Source: Bradyrhizobium murdochi (GTDB lineage: Bacteria; Pseudomonadota; Alphaproteobacteria; Rhizobiales; Xanthobacteraceae). From it: a DNA stretch of 64,000 nt. Numbering within the stretch: position 1 is the stretch's first letter; each line of letters begins with the position of its first letter. Positions 36,337-45,506 of the stretch are shown here, in pieces. The stretch spans positions 62,001 through 126,000 of the forward strand of contig NZ_AXAU01000015.1 of the NCBI RefSeq assembly GCF_000472965.1, written 5' to 3'. The translations under genes were made by a program, and so were the position numbers. A model generated the notes under the pieces. The model did no database searches and was not told the origin of the DNA. It was given only the letters and a program-made list of their open reading frames with translations.

Positions 36337-37500
36337 TCAGTCCTCCCCCAGCTTCGGACCTGACGAATGTCCGCCCTTGTCACCTTCCTTCAGGGTATGG
36401 GCGGCAACGCGCGCAGCCTCGGACGCCGATGGTCGTCCCGCCGAGCCGGATCCCCAGGTCGAGCCCGTGGCGCTCCCGCCAGCAGCAGGGCCGCCACTCC
36501 GCGGACTCGACAGTTGATCGACCGCTGAACCTCCCACCGTGTTGCTAGCTGCTGAAGCCGCTCCGGCTAGCGATGCGGCCGAGCGCACTGCCGTTGCCGA
36601 TCCACTTGCAGCAGCGCGGAGCCCGCCCGCTGCGGCAGCCCCTCCTCCAATCACGACGGCGGCCGCGCCCGCCAGCGTTCCCGCGGCCGCGCCGGCACCG
36701 AGCTGAGGCGCTCCCGAAACAAGTCCCGCGGCAATACCCGGACCGAAGATCCCAAGTCCGAACAGAGAAAGCGCCGCAAGCAACAGGCTCATGGCCGAGG
36801 CAATATCGATCGGCCGCGTCAGTGTGCTCGCGAGTTGACCGAAGATTGTTGACCCGATGCCGATGATAATGGCGAGAACCATCACCTTCACACCGGAAGC
36901 GACGACATTGCCTAGGGTCTTCTCGGCCAGAAAGGCGGTCTTGCCCCAGAGCGCGAACGGCACCAGGATGAAGCTCGCGAGCGTTGTCAGCTTGAACTCG
37001 ATCAGCGTGACGAAGAGCTGCACCGAGAGCACAAAGAATGCGAGCACGATCAGAATCCAGCAAAACAGCAGGATCAGGATCGTCGGCAGATTGGTCAGCA
37101 CATCGAATCCGGAGAACTGGCCCGTCTCCTCCAGAAGCGGATGCGCGGCGGAAAACCCAGCGGCAGCGACAAACCCTGGCCGGGTTAGGTCGGCCGCACT
37201 AAGGGTGCCACCCGACGCTTTCAGACCGATGCTCGAGAACGAGGTGAAAATGATATCGGCCAGACTCTTGAAGTTGCTGATGATAAAGGCGAAGGCGCCG
37301 ACATAAAGCACCTTCTTCGCAAGGGTCACCAAGACCTGATCGTCAGCGCGCACACTCCAGGCAAGGCCGGCAAGCGTGAGATCGATGACGACGAGGGTCG
37401 AACTCAGGAACGAGACATCGCCTGCGAGGAGACCGAAGCCGGAGTCAATGTATCGCGAGAAGGTCTCGGTAAAGCGATCGATAACGGAGAGATCAGCCAT
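36337..37500 (-). CDS. trbL: Conjugative transfer protein TrbL (VirB6-like)
   Basis: A 387-residue polytopic inner-membrane channel subunit with about six to eight hydrophobic helices in residues 20-260 and the family start DLSVIDRFTETFSRYIDSGFGLLAGDVSFLSSTLVVIDLT. The C-terminus is a long Gly/Ala/Ser-rich low-complexity tail, as in other TrbL. The TrbK entry-exclusion gene often found between trbJ and trbL is missing; the gap is only 11 bp. Confidence 0.92.
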   Translation of the reverse strand: MADLSVIDRFTETFSRYIDSGFGLLAGDVSFLSSTLVVIDLTLAGLAWSVRADDQVLVTLAKKVLYVGAFAFIISNFKSLADIIFTSFSSIGLKASGGTLSAADLTRPGFVAAAGFSAAHPLLEETGQFSGFDVLTNLPTILILLFCWILIVLAFFVLSVQLFVTLIEFKLTTLASFILVPFALWGKTAFLAEKTLGNVVASGVKVMVLAIIIGIGSTIFGQLASTLTRPIDIASAMSLLLAALSLFGLGIFGPGIAAGLVSGAPQLGAGAAAGTLAGAAAVVIGGGAAAAGGLRAAASGSATAVRSAASLAGAASAASNTVGGSAVDQLSSPRSGGPAAGGSATGSTWGSGSAGRPSASEAARVAAHTLKEGDKGGHSSGPKLGED

Positions 37501-37511
37501 GACGCCCTCTC

Positions 37512-38264
37512 CTACTTGCGGCCATTGTAGGCGCGCCCGTCGCCGATGAAACGAATGAAACGTTCCTTGGCGGCGGCAACGGATGCCTGTTGCTCGGCCG
37601 CTCTTAAAGTGTCCGCGCGCGCTTGGGTCGCCAGCAGCGCCTGGGTCTGCAACGACTGCTTGACCTGCAACGCCAGCAGTTCGTTGCCCGACTGTTGGGC
37701 TTGCAGTGAGCCGATCGCCCCCGACGAGTTCGCCATCAACGTACGAAGGGTCTGGCCATCCAGCTCCAGGGTGCTGACAATAGCCGCTTGAATTGCGAGC
37801 GTCTGTTTCAGACCCTCGTAGCTGTTATCCCAGCGAGCGCTGGCATCCTGCACCATCTTGTCGGACGAGATGGCCGCCCCATACTGACGAGGATAGAACT
37901 GCGCAAAATCCCGTTGAGCCTTTTCAACGTCGAATGAGATGCTTTTCGCTTGAGCGATGAGGCTGTTCATCTGGTTGATCGTCGAAGTGAGCTGCCCGAC
38001 AACACTGGTCGGAAGAGCCGCTAGGTGTTTGGCTTGGTTGAGAAGCGACCGCGCCTGATTTTCGAGGCTCCTGACTTGATTATTGATTTGCTCAAGAGCT
38101 CGCGCGGCAGTCAGGAGATTCTGGCTGTAGTTCGAAGGATCGAACACGATGCCTTGCGCGCCGAGCCGTCGTGATCCATTCACGGCCACAATCATGGATA
38201 ATGCGATTGCCGCTATTGCTCTTAAAGTTGAGCGAGCGGGTACGCGGCAGATGCCTTCGAACAT
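37512..38264 (-). CDS. trbJ: Conjugative transfer protein TrbJ (VirB5-like)
   Basis: A 250-residue secreted pilus-tip-type subunit with a signal sequence (LRAIAAIALSMIVAVNG, then GAQG) and a long coiled-coil body (SQNLLTAARALEQINNQVRSLENQARSLLNQAKHL), the TrbJ hallmark. The N-terminus is a little longer than usual, and an in-frame later start is possible. It lies 35 bp after trbE. Confidence 0.9.
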   Translation of the reverse strand: MFEGICRVPARSTLRAIAAIALSMIVAVNGSRRLGAQGIVFDPSNYSQNLLTAARALEQINNQVRSLENQARSLLNQAKHLAALPTSVVGQLTSTINQMNSLIAQAKSISFDVEKAQRDFAQFYPRQYGAAISSDKMVQDASARWDNSYEGLKQTLAIQAAIVSTLELDGQTLRTLMANSSGAIGSLQAQQSGNELLALQVKQSLQTQALLATQARADTLRAAEQQASVAAAKERFIRFIGDGRAYNGRK

Positions 38265-38299
38265 GAGTCACTCCAGAGGTTGAGATTGCGGGTTCGGGG

Positions 38300-40885
38300 T
38301 CAGGCCTTGCGAGCCTGTTCGAAGGTGCTGATCAGGTTCGCAGCCCAGTGCAGGTCTCGTTCAGCGAGATAGCGCTCGGCAAAGTGATGGGGGCCGGACC
38401 TGGACAAGACCGCTTCGATGGTACGCTGGTCTTCCGGCGAGGATGCTCCAACGAGTGCAAGCGCGACCGGCCCGAGTCCTAGTTCGAACAGGCGGTTGCC
38501 TGCGCGAGACTGCAAATAGTAGTCGCGCTTGGGAAAGGCTTCTGCGATCAAGCGGATCTGGGTGTCATTCAAGCCGAAGCGCCGATAGGTTTCGGTTTGG
38601 GTCGGCTCGAGGGCGCGTGGATTTGGCAGAAATATCCTGCTTGGACAGGATTCGATGATCGCGGGCGCAATCTGGCTGTCGGCGATATCCGCCAGCGACT
38701 GGGTGGCAAAGATCACAGCCACGTTTTTCTTGCGCAGCGTCTTCAACCATTCACGAATTCGGCTTGCGAACAGCGGATCGTCCAGGAAAACCCAGGCTTC
38801 ATCGAGCACGAGCAAAGTTGGGCGACCGTCAAAACGTGCATCCAGGGTGTGGAAAAGATAGGTGAGAACGGGCGCAACGAGTTCGGGCAGCGCCATCAGT
38901 TCCTCCATCTCGAAGGTCAGAACGTCGGCGCTCGACAGACGGTCGGCGTCCGCATCAAGAAAGCGGCCGTAAGGTCCTTCAAGGGTGTATGGCTGCAGCG
39001 CCTGACGCAGGGCATCGCGTGCAAGCAACGCCACGAGTCCGGTCATCGTGCGCTGGCAAATGGGCGCGGTGCCGAGGCTCTTGAGCGCGGACCAGACGGT
39101 TTCCTTGACCTCAGGCGTTACGGTGACGCGTTCGTGGGCAAGTACGCCGCAGAGCCAGTCGAGCGCCCAAAGCCGTGCCCCCTCCTCCGCAACATCCTTC
39201 AGCGGCTGAAACGCGATGCCGCCCTTGGCTCCCAGCTCATACCAGGCGCCCGACAAGGCGAGTGTCGTGGCGCGAGCGGACCGTCCCTTGTCAAACGTGA
39301 TCAGCTGCGCATCCGGGTAACGGCGAAATTGCAGTGCGAGCATCGAGAGCAGCACCGATTTTCCCGCGCCGGTTGGCCCGACCACGATGGTGTGCCCAAC
39401 ATCTCCGGCATACAGCGAAAGCCTGAAGGGGGTCGCTCCCTTGGTTTTGGCAATCAGAAGCGGTGGCCCATCGAGGTGCTCGCATCGCTCCGGTCCGGCC
39501 CACACGGCCGACAGCGGGCACATATGGGCCAAATTGAGCGTGTGGACGATCGGCTGGCGAATATTCGCATAAGCCTGTCCTGGCAAACCGCCAAGCCAGG
39601 CCTCGACCGCATTGACACTTTCCCGGATCGTGGTGAAGCCGCGGCTATTGATCACACGTTCGACAAGCCGGATCTTGTCGTCGGCTGCGCGCGCGTCCTC
39701 ATCGCTAACTGTGACGGTCGTCGTGATGTAACCGAATGCCACGAGATCGTCGCCAAGCTCCGTGAGCGCAGCATCCGCGTCGATCGCCTTGTTGCTGGCG
39801 TCTGTGTCAATGAGCGCGGCCTGCTCGTTGAACATGACCTCCTTCACGATTGCAGCCAGGGATTTGCGCTTGGCGAACCATTGGCGGCGGTACCGCGACA
39901 GGGTCGCTTGGGCCTGCGTGCGATCGAGCGGTAGAAACCGCGTCGTCCAGCGATAAGCAACGCCAAGCCGGTTCAGTTCGTCGAGCAAGCCTGGAAAGGT
40001 CACGGCCGGGAAGCCGAGGACGGTCAGCGCACGAAGGTGGCTTCGGCCGATCGCTGGCGATAATCCCCCGGTCAACGGCTCGTCGCTCAGAAAACAATCG
40101 AGATAGGCCGGGATTTCGGGGACAGCGACCGGATGGCGCTTGGTGGAGACGCAACTGTGCAGGTAGGTCAGCGTCTCCTCGTCGCCAAGCGGCCAGATCT
40201 CGGGCAGGACGGAAGACAGGAGATCGATCGCTCGGTCGGTTTCCTGAACGAAGCGCTCAAGGTGATCCCGGTATGTATGGCCCCGCGATGGCCGAGGCTG
40301 TCCAGGCTCAACGTCGAATTCCGAGACGTGCTCGTTTGGTGAATCACCCTCTTGCCTCGCCTCAGAATCTTTTTGAGCGCGTTGCTGAGGCTGTCGCAGT
40401 CCAGCAGCCTGCTTTTCCCTCGGACGTTCCAGGAATAACCCCTCCAGACGCGACACGCGTTCGGCGGGTGGCAGATACATTAAGGTCAGATGCAGCACGC
40501 TTTCAAAATGCTGCCCGCGCGGCCGCGAAGGATCGTCCCATGATTCCTCAGACGTGCTTTCGAAAGCGGCGCGACGCTCCTCATCGATAAGCCAGGATAC
40601 CGCATCTGGAAACTGTGAGTGCGGATATTCCGAGGCCTCGATCCGCGTAGCGTCAAAGAACAGCGCCCAGCCCGAGCCAAAGCGTTTCAAGACATTGTTG
40701 ACCCGCGAGACCACGCTCATCAGCTCCGCTTCGGTGGCGCTGTCGAGATCAGGTCCCCGGTAGCGAATGGTGCGCTGAAAGCTGCCATCCTTGTTAAGGA
40801 CAACTCCGGGCGCCACCAGACATGCCCAGGGCAGCCAATCGGCCAGCCGATAGGCGTTTGCGCGGAATTCTCTCAAATTCAACAT
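38300..40885 (-). CDS. trbE: Conjugative transfer ATPase TrbE (VirB4-like)
   Basis: The 861-residue ATPase powers pilus assembly. Walker A is VVGPTGAGKSVLLSMLALQF, Walker B LLVLDEAWVFLDD, and the C-terminal FATQSLADI box is typical. A hydrophilic insert rich in Gln, Arg, Lys and Glu lies at residues ~155-205 (RPREKQAAGLRQPQQRAQ, EGDSPNEHVSEFDVEPGQ), making the protein longer than the usual ~815 aa. The start overlaps the end of trbD by 7 bp. Confidence 0.93.
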   Translation of the reverse strand: MLNLREFRANAYRLADWLPWACLVAPGVVLNKDGSFQRTIRYRGPDLDSATEAELMSVVSRVNNVLKRFGSGWALFFDATRIEASEYPHSQFPDAVSWLIDEERRAAFESTSEESWDDPSRPRGQHFESVLHLTLMYLPPAERVSRLEGLFLERPREKQAAGLRQPQQRAQKDSEARQEGDSPNEHVSEFDVEPGQPRPSRGHTYRDHLERFVQETDRAIDLLSSVLPEIWPLGDEETLTYLHSCVSTKRHPVAVPEIPAYLDCFLSDEPLTGGLSPAIGRSHLRALTVLGFPAVTFPGLLDELNRLGVAYRWTTRFLPLDRTQAQATLSRYRRQWFAKRKSLAAIVKEVMFNEQAALIDTDASNKAIDADAALTELGDDLVAFGYITTTVTVSDEDARAADDKIRLVERVINSRGFTTIRESVNAVEAWLGGLPGQAYANIRQPIVHTLNLAHMCPLSAVWAGPERCEHLDGPPLLIAKTKGATPFRLSLYAGDVGHTIVVGPTGAGKSVLLSMLALQFRRYPDAQLITFDKGRSARATTLALSGAWYELGAKGGIAFQPLKDVAEEGARLWALDWLCGVLAHERVTVTPEVKETVWSALKSLGTAPICQRTMTGLVALLARDALRQALQPYTLEGPYGRFLDADADRLSSADVLTFEMEELMALPELVAPVLTYLFHTLDARFDGRPTLLVLDEAWVFLDDPLFASRIREWLKTLRKKNVAVIFATQSLADIADSQIAPAIIESCPSRIFLPNPRALEPTQTETYRRFGLNDTQIRLIAEAFPKRDYYLQSRAGNRLFELGLGPVALALVGASSPEDQRTIEAVLSRSGPHHFAERYLAERDLHWAANLISTFEQARKA

Positions 40886-41136
40886 GCGAGCCAGCCCTTA
40901 TGTTTGGTGTGGCGGATGGCGACCTCGACAAAGGCGGCATCCCGCTTGGCAAGCCAAACAGCTATGCCGTGACCGACAAGCCAGAGCACGAGGCCAGCGA
41001 TCCAAAGCCGCAAGCCGAGCGCCAGAACGGCCGACAGGGTGCCGATCAGGATGGCCGCAGCACGCGGTGCGCCACCGATGAGAATGGGTTCGGTCAGCGA
41101 ACGATGGAGCACGAGTTCGAAGCCGTCGGGGCGCAT
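40879..41136 (-). CDS. trbD: Conjugative transfer protein TrbD (VirB3-like)
   Basis: An 85-residue inner-membrane protein with the start RPDGFELVLHRSLTEPILIGGAPR and two hydrophobic helices (AAAILIGTLSAVLALGL, IAGLVLWLVGHGIAVWLA). The proper start, ATG 41136, overlaps the trbC stop (ATGA). A longer frame from 41493 is a reading through trbC in the wrong frame. Confidence 0.92.
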   Translation of the reverse strand: MRPDGFELVLHRSLTEPILIGGAPRAAAILIGTLSAVLALGLRLWIAGLVLWLVGHGIAVWLAKRDAAFVEVAIRHTKHKGWLAC

Positions 41137-41498
41137 CAGATCAGGGCTCCGCCGCCGAACGAGAAGAAGGAAAGGAAGAAGGAGCTCGCTGCAAAGGCGA
41201 TCGAGAGGCCGAACACGACCTGGACCATCTTGCGAAACCCGCCGGAGGTGTCGCCGAAGGCAAGCGAAATACCGGTGACGGTGATGATGATAACGGCGAC
41301 GATCTTGGCAACCGGCCCCTGCACGGATTCCAGGATGCGTTCGAGCGGAGCCTCCCATGGCATGCCCGAGCCAGCCGCGTGAGCAATCGATGTGGTGAAG
41401 ACCAGACAAGCTGCACCTGTCCCAAGCTTCATGAGTAGAGGCTTTTGAACACGGCGAAGGAGAAGGAACGTGCAGTTGAAGGCCGCAAAACAAATCAT
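41136..41498 (-). CDS. trbC: Conjugative pilin TrbC (VirB2-like)
   Basis: A 120-residue pilin precursor: a long N-terminal signal (ICFAAFNCTFLLLRR, then LGTGAACLVFTTSIAHA) and a mature part with two hydrophobic helices (AKIVAVIIITVTGISLAFG, VQVVFGLSIAFAASSFFLS). ATG 41498 has GGAGAG upstream; an alternative internal Met (MKLGTGAA) would give the more common length. It lies between trbB and trbD. Confidence 0.9.
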   Translation of the reverse strand: MICFAAFNCTFLLLRRVQKPLLMKLGTGAACLVFTTSIAHAAGSGMPWEAPLERILESVQGPVAKIVAVIIITVTGISLAFGDTSGGFRKMVQVVFGLSIAFAASSFFLSFFSFGGGALI

Positions 41499-41518
41499 GT
41501 CGTACTCTCCGTGAGGAA

Positions 41519-42502
41519 TCAGGGACGATGGGAGCTGTTGGGAAGGCCTGGCGGCGTCTCTAGGACGTAGTCGCCCGAGGGATCGAGGCCCTTGAGCTCG
41601 GCGAGAGCTTCGATCCGGCGCGCCGGCCCACGCCCCTTGATGAAGACGACGAGATCGATCGCCTCGGCAATGAGCCGGCGCGGCACAGTGGCAACAACCT
41701 CCTGGATCAGTTGCTCGATCCGGTAGAGTGCCGCGCGCGCAGAATTGGCGTGAACCGTCGCGATGCCGCCCGGGTGACCCGTATTCCATGCCTTCAACAT
41801 GTCGAGGGCTTCGGCCCCTCTTACCTCGCCGACAATGATGCGGTCAGGACGCAAGCGGAGCGTGGAGCGTACGAGATCGGCAAGGCTTGCGACGCCCGGC
41901 TTGGTTCGAAGCGTCACGGCATCCTTGGCCTCACAGCGAAGCTCGCGCGTGTCCTCGATGATGACGATGCGCTCATCGAGGCGGGCGATCTCGGCCAGAA
42001 GCGCGTTGGCAAGCGTCGTCTTGCCAGAACCCGTGCCGCCGGCGACAAGAACGCTCTTGCCTTCTGTGACCGCAGCGGCGAGCACCTTGGCCATCACAGG
42101 TGACGCAATCTGCGCCTTGACGTAATCCGAGAGACGGAAGGTGGTCGTTGCGGGTTTGCGGATGGCAAAGCACGGCGCAAGCGATACCGGCGGCAGAACG
42201 CCTTCAAACCGTTCACCAGTTTCGGGAAGCTCGGCCGAGATGATGGGGAATGACCCGCTTGCTTCTGCCCGGACATGGCTTGCAACCAGGCGGATAATCC
42301 GCTCTGCCTCCTGCGCAGTCAGGACCACGCCGGTATCCGCACGCCCTGACCCGTGTCGGTCGAGCCAAAGCCTGCCGTCGGGATTGACCAGCACTTCAAC
42401 GACGTCGGGCTCTTCCAGGGCCAGCGCGATCGCTTGTCCCATCGCGGTCCGCAACATGCCGCGGCGTCGCTCGCGGGTCTCGGGCGAGAGAAGATCAGAC
42501 AT
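41519..42502 (-). CDS. trbB: Conjugative transfer ATPase TrbB (VirB11-like)
   Basis: The 327-residue hexameric traffic ATPase has Walker A VAGGTGSGKTTLANALLAEI, Asp box IVIIEDTRELRC, Walker B PDRIIVGEVRGAEALDMLKAWNTGHPGG and His box. ATG 42502 (MSDLLSPETRERR) is chosen; the upstream extension to 42697 is only an out-of-family reading over the CopG-type gene. The start overlaps the end of that gene by 8 bp. Confidence 0.93.
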   Translation of the reverse strand: MSDLLSPETRERRRGMLRTAMGQAIALALEEPDVVEVLVNPDGRLWLDRHGSGRADTGVVLTAQEAERIIRLVASHVRAEASGSFPIISAELPETGERFEGVLPPVSLAPCFAIRKPATTTFRLSDYVKAQIASPVMAKVLAAAVTEGKSVLVAGGTGSGKTTLANALLAEIARLDERIVIIEDTRELRCEAKDAVTLRTKPGVASLADLVRSTLRLRPDRIIVGEVRGAEALDMLKAWNTGHPGGIATVHANSARAALYRIEQLIQEVVATVPRRLIAEAIDLVVFIKGRGPARRIEALAELKGLDPSGDYVLETPPGLPNSSHRP

Positions 42503-43049
42503 AGCCGACCTCCTCCCGCCGTGCCGGAGATGGCCCCGGCTGCTCACCCGTCGCGTGCTGCGAGCGGGATTCGGTTGAGGAGCTATCCTTGTTGGCGCCG
42601 AGAGGCGCTCCTTCCTCCAGATGTCGCATGAAGAGGTCCGGATTTGACGTCGAGACCTGCTCCATGACGTCAGCGACCAGTCGGCCACCCGACGCAACGC
42701 GCTTGCCGACTTGGACTACGAACATTTCGAACCGTTCGCGTCCCAGCGCCCGCGCCGCATCCTGATCGCCGGACGGCAACGGCGGCGTAATCGTCAGGTA
42801 ATAGCGAACAAACAGAGCGATGGTTTCCGCCATGATCGAGAGATCACGGTCGGCCCGATCGAGCTGCCGGCTCATGCGGTCGAGCCTGCGTATCAGCGCT
42901 GCATCGCCGCTGGTGTCGCGCTCCGGATTGAGGAAGCGATCGACCGCGGCTTCGACGATCGCCGATTTGTTGGTTCCGGGTCGCTTGGCTGCCAGCTCGA
43001 GCCGCTGTGCCACGCTGTCGGATACATAGGCTGACAGTTTGGGTTTCAT
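42495..43049 (-). CDS. CopG-type ribbon-helix-helix protein of the conjugation operon
   Basis: A 184-residue protein with an N-terminal ribbon-helix-helix-like segment (KLSAYVSDSVAQRLELAAKRPGTNKSAIVEAAVDRFL), a central helical and membrane-like part (LSIMAETIALFVRYYLTI) and a disordered tail rich in Ser, Glu and Pro. In rhizobial ICEs it sits between traG and trbB as here. It may act in the relaxosome or regulate the operon. Confidence 0.85.
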   Translation of the reverse strand: MKPKLSAYVSDSVAQRLELAAKRPGTNKSAIVEAAVDRFLNPERDTSGDAALIRRLDRMSRQLDRADRDLSIMAETIALFVRYYLTITPPLPSGDQDAARALGRERFEMFVVQVGKRVASGGRLVADVMEQVSTSNPDLFMRHLEEGAPLGANKDSSSTESRSQHATGEQPGPSPARREEVGYV

Positions 43050-43060
43050 GGGAATACTCG

Positions 43061-45100
43061 TCAGAACGCAGGAAGGAGATCGTCGTCATCGCGGGTAACG
43101 GCATGAGCGCTGCGAATGGTGCTTGAGCCGTTGATCGCGCGCTGCATCTGGTTGCGATCCGCAGCTACGTCCGCGTCATCATCGAGCAGCCGCTCCTCGG
43201 CGAAGCGTGCCGCCTCCATGCGGGGGGCCGTTTCCTCAAACAGCGGCAGTTGCTGCTTGAGCCCGCCCTCCTCGGCGCCTAGTTGCATGAGATCGCGGTA
43301 CGGCAGGGTCGCTAGCCGAAGATCGACGCCTCGAACCTGACAGGCCCAGTCATTTGGACGTGCCGTTGGCCGGTCGCGATACTCGGCCGTGGCGAGCTGA
43401 GGCGGTGACCGCAGACGTCCAACGAAGTTTGCGTCTTCATAGTGCTTGAGCTTACGCGCCCGAATCGGGGCAAGCCCTGAAACCAGCACGATGGCCTGGT
43501 CGGGTGGCATCTGCATCACTTCGCCCGGCGTGAGCAGCGGCCGTGCGGTTTCCTGACGGCTGACCATGACATGGCCGAGCCAGGGCGCGAGCCGGTGGCC
43601 CGCATAGTTGCGCTGTGCCCTGAGTTCCGTTGCTGTGCCGAGCGCGTCCGAAATACGCTTTGCCGTACGCTCGTCATTTGCGGCAAACGCGATGCGGACG
43701 TGGCAATTGTCCAGGATCGCGTTGTTCTCGCCATAGGCCTTGGCGATCTGGTTCAGCGATTGGGCGATCAGATAGGCGCGGATGCCAAAGCCGGCCATGA
43801 AGGCAAGCGCGCTCTCGAAGAAGTCGAGCCGGCCAAGCGCTGGAAATTCATCCAGCATCAAGAGCAATTGACGATGCCTGGCCTCACCCACCTTCGTGTT
43901 CAAGGATTCGGTCAGGCGGCGGCCGATCTGGTTGAGGATCAACCGGATGAGTGGCTTGGTGCGGCTGATGTCAGATGGCGGCACGACAAGATAGAGAGTG
44001 ACCGGCTTGTCGGCACTGACCAGGTCGGCAATGCGCCAATCGCAGCCTTCGGTGTTCCGGCTCACGATTGGATCGCGGTAGAGCCCGAGAAAGCTGACGG
44101 CGGTCGACAGGACGCCGGAGCGCTCATTCTCAGACTTGTTGAGGAGTTCGCGAGCGGTCGAGGCGACCACCGGATGGACCTTTGGCTCAGCTTCGGTGCC
44201 GAGATGGTTTGTGGCCATCATAATCCGCAACGTCTTCTCGAATGACTGCGCGGGATCGGCCAGGATCTCGGTCACACGTGTCAACGTCTTCTGCTCTTCC
44301 GCGTAGAGAACATGAAGGATGACACCGACAAGCAGAGAATGACTGGTCTTCTCCCAATGGGTGCGGCGTTCCAGCGCGCCTTCCGGGTCGACGAGGATGT
44401 CGGCGATGTTCTGGACGTCGCGCACTTCGGCCGCGCCTTTGCGGACCTCGAGCAGCGGATTGTAGCGGGCGCTTCTCGCGTCCGTCGGATTGAACAACAG
44501 GCAGTGCGAGAAGCTTGAGCGCCAACCGGACGTTAGCTCCCAGTTCTCACCCTTGATGTCGTGGACCACCGCCGATGAAGTCCATGACAACAGCGTCGGC
44601 AGCACAAGCCCTACGCCCTTTCCTGAGCGCGTCGGCGCAAAGCACATGACATGCTCCGGTCCGTCATGACGCAGATAGTTGCTTTCAAAGCGCCCCAGAA
44701 ACACGCCCTTGGCAGCAAAGAGGCCGGTTTCCCTGATCTCCTTGGCCATCGCCCAGCGTGCCGAGCCGTAGGTCGTCACGAGCTGATTTTGCCGCGCACG
44801 CCACACCGAGTTGACTATCGCAAACAGTGCGCCTGCGATCCCGCCGGCCGCGGCAATGCAGCCTCCCTCTTCAAAGATTTCCGGGGCGTAGGCTTCGTAG
44901 GCGAACCACCATTCAAATAATCGCCAAGGCAGATAGACCGGATAGCTGGCAACGACGAACCAGGGCGCGCCCAGCCGCTCCTGAAAGCCTAGAGCCGCCG
45001 CGGTCCATTGCGTCGCTCCCCAGGCCGAGCCGATGACGATGGCGAACACGATCGTGATCTGCCCGACATAGATTTTTGCTGGAAACATTCGCTGCCCCAT
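43061..45100 (-). CDS. traG: Type IV coupling protein TraG (VirD4-like)
   Basis: A hexameric ATPase that brings the relaxase-DNA complex to the channel. Two membrane helices lie in the first ~110 residues. Walker A is APTRSGKGVGLVLPTLL and Walker B LLLMLDEFPALGRLDFFE, with a C-terminal DQAIVLVSGLAPIRARKLKHYED as in TraG/VirD4. The frame opens with a TTG at 45112, but ATG 45100 (MGQRMFPAKIYVGQ) fits the family. First gene of the tra/trb operon. Confidence 0.92.
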   Translation of the reverse strand: MGQRMFPAKIYVGQITIVFAIVIGSAWGATQWTAAALGFQERLGAPWFVVASYPVYLPWRLFEWWFAYEAYAPEIFEEGGCIAAAGGIAGALFAIVNSVWRARQNQLVTTYGSARWAMAKEIRETGLFAAKGVFLGRFESNYLRHDGPEHVMCFAPTRSGKGVGLVLPTLLSWTSSAVVHDIKGENWELTSGWRSSFSHCLLFNPTDARSARYNPLLEVRKGAAEVRDVQNIADILVDPEGALERRTHWEKTSHSLLVGVILHVLYAEEQKTLTRVTEILADPAQSFEKTLRIMMATNHLGTEAEPKVHPVVASTARELLNKSENERSGVLSTAVSFLGLYRDPIVSRNTEGCDWRIADLVSADKPVTLYLVVPPSDISRTKPLIRLILNQIGRRLTESLNTKVGEARHRQLLLMLDEFPALGRLDFFESALAFMAGFGIRAYLIAQSLNQIAKAYGENNAILDNCHVRIAFAANDERTAKRISDALGTATELRAQRNYAGHRLAPWLGHVMVSRQETARPLLTPGEVMQMPPDQAIVLVSGLAPIRARKLKHYEDANFVGRLRSPPQLATAEYRDRPTARPNDWACQVRGVDLRLATLPYRDLMQLGAEEGGLKQQLPLFEETAPRMEAARFAEERLLDDDADVAADRNQMQRAINGSSTIRSAHAVTRDDDDLLPAF

Positions 45101-45407
45101 CGACCCACGCAACGTGAGCGGCGCGATGAAAGGGGCGAAAGCGCTTTGCGTTCAATGAAAATAAAAATTGCTCGCGGGAAGACAGAGCAAGGTCGATCAT
45201 GCGTACTGCGGTCAGAAGGACTTGCGTCCAATCTGGTCGTGGATGATCCGGCGCTTCAACAGAAGGTGAAGAGCCGGCTCGAGTTGGACGATGCTTCGAG
45301 CGGACGGCGATCCACCGAGGGCCCGGACGCTCCGTCACCAAGGCCCAGAGCCACACCGCAGCAGCCGATTGGGTCTCGATTCGGTCCAAAATCATGGTTA
45401 TTTTTGG
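45101..45407. other. Divergent spacer between traG and the nucleotidyltransferase gene
   Basis: About 300 bp separate the two divergent genes. AT-rich patches near 45165 (AATAAAAATTGCTCG) and 45395 (GTTATTTTTGGC) may be promoter parts for traG and the rightward gene. No supported gene was seen. Confidence 0.4.
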
Positions 45408-45491
45408 CTATACTCAACTTGCGAACTGAGTATAAGAACGCTGGACAGCCGGGTTCCATTAGCATTATACTCAATCTGCAAAATGAGTATA
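45408..45491 (+). promoter_or_regulatory. Two palindromic operators upstream of the nucleotidyltransferase
   Basis: TATACTCA-N11-TGAGTATA (45408-45434) and TATACTCA-N10-TGAGTATA (45466-45491) are two inverted repeats with identical arms, about 57 bp apart. They sit directly before the gene at 45507, the second ending 15 bp before its start codon. They look like binding sites for a dimeric regulator; the regulator is not identified. Confidence 0.7.
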
Positions 45492-45506
45492 AATCCGGAG
45501 CGGACC

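Noticed and set aside
38597-39934. A 445-codon plus-strand frame opposite trbE
   Set aside because: Shadow of TrbE, which has clear Walker motifs and operon context.
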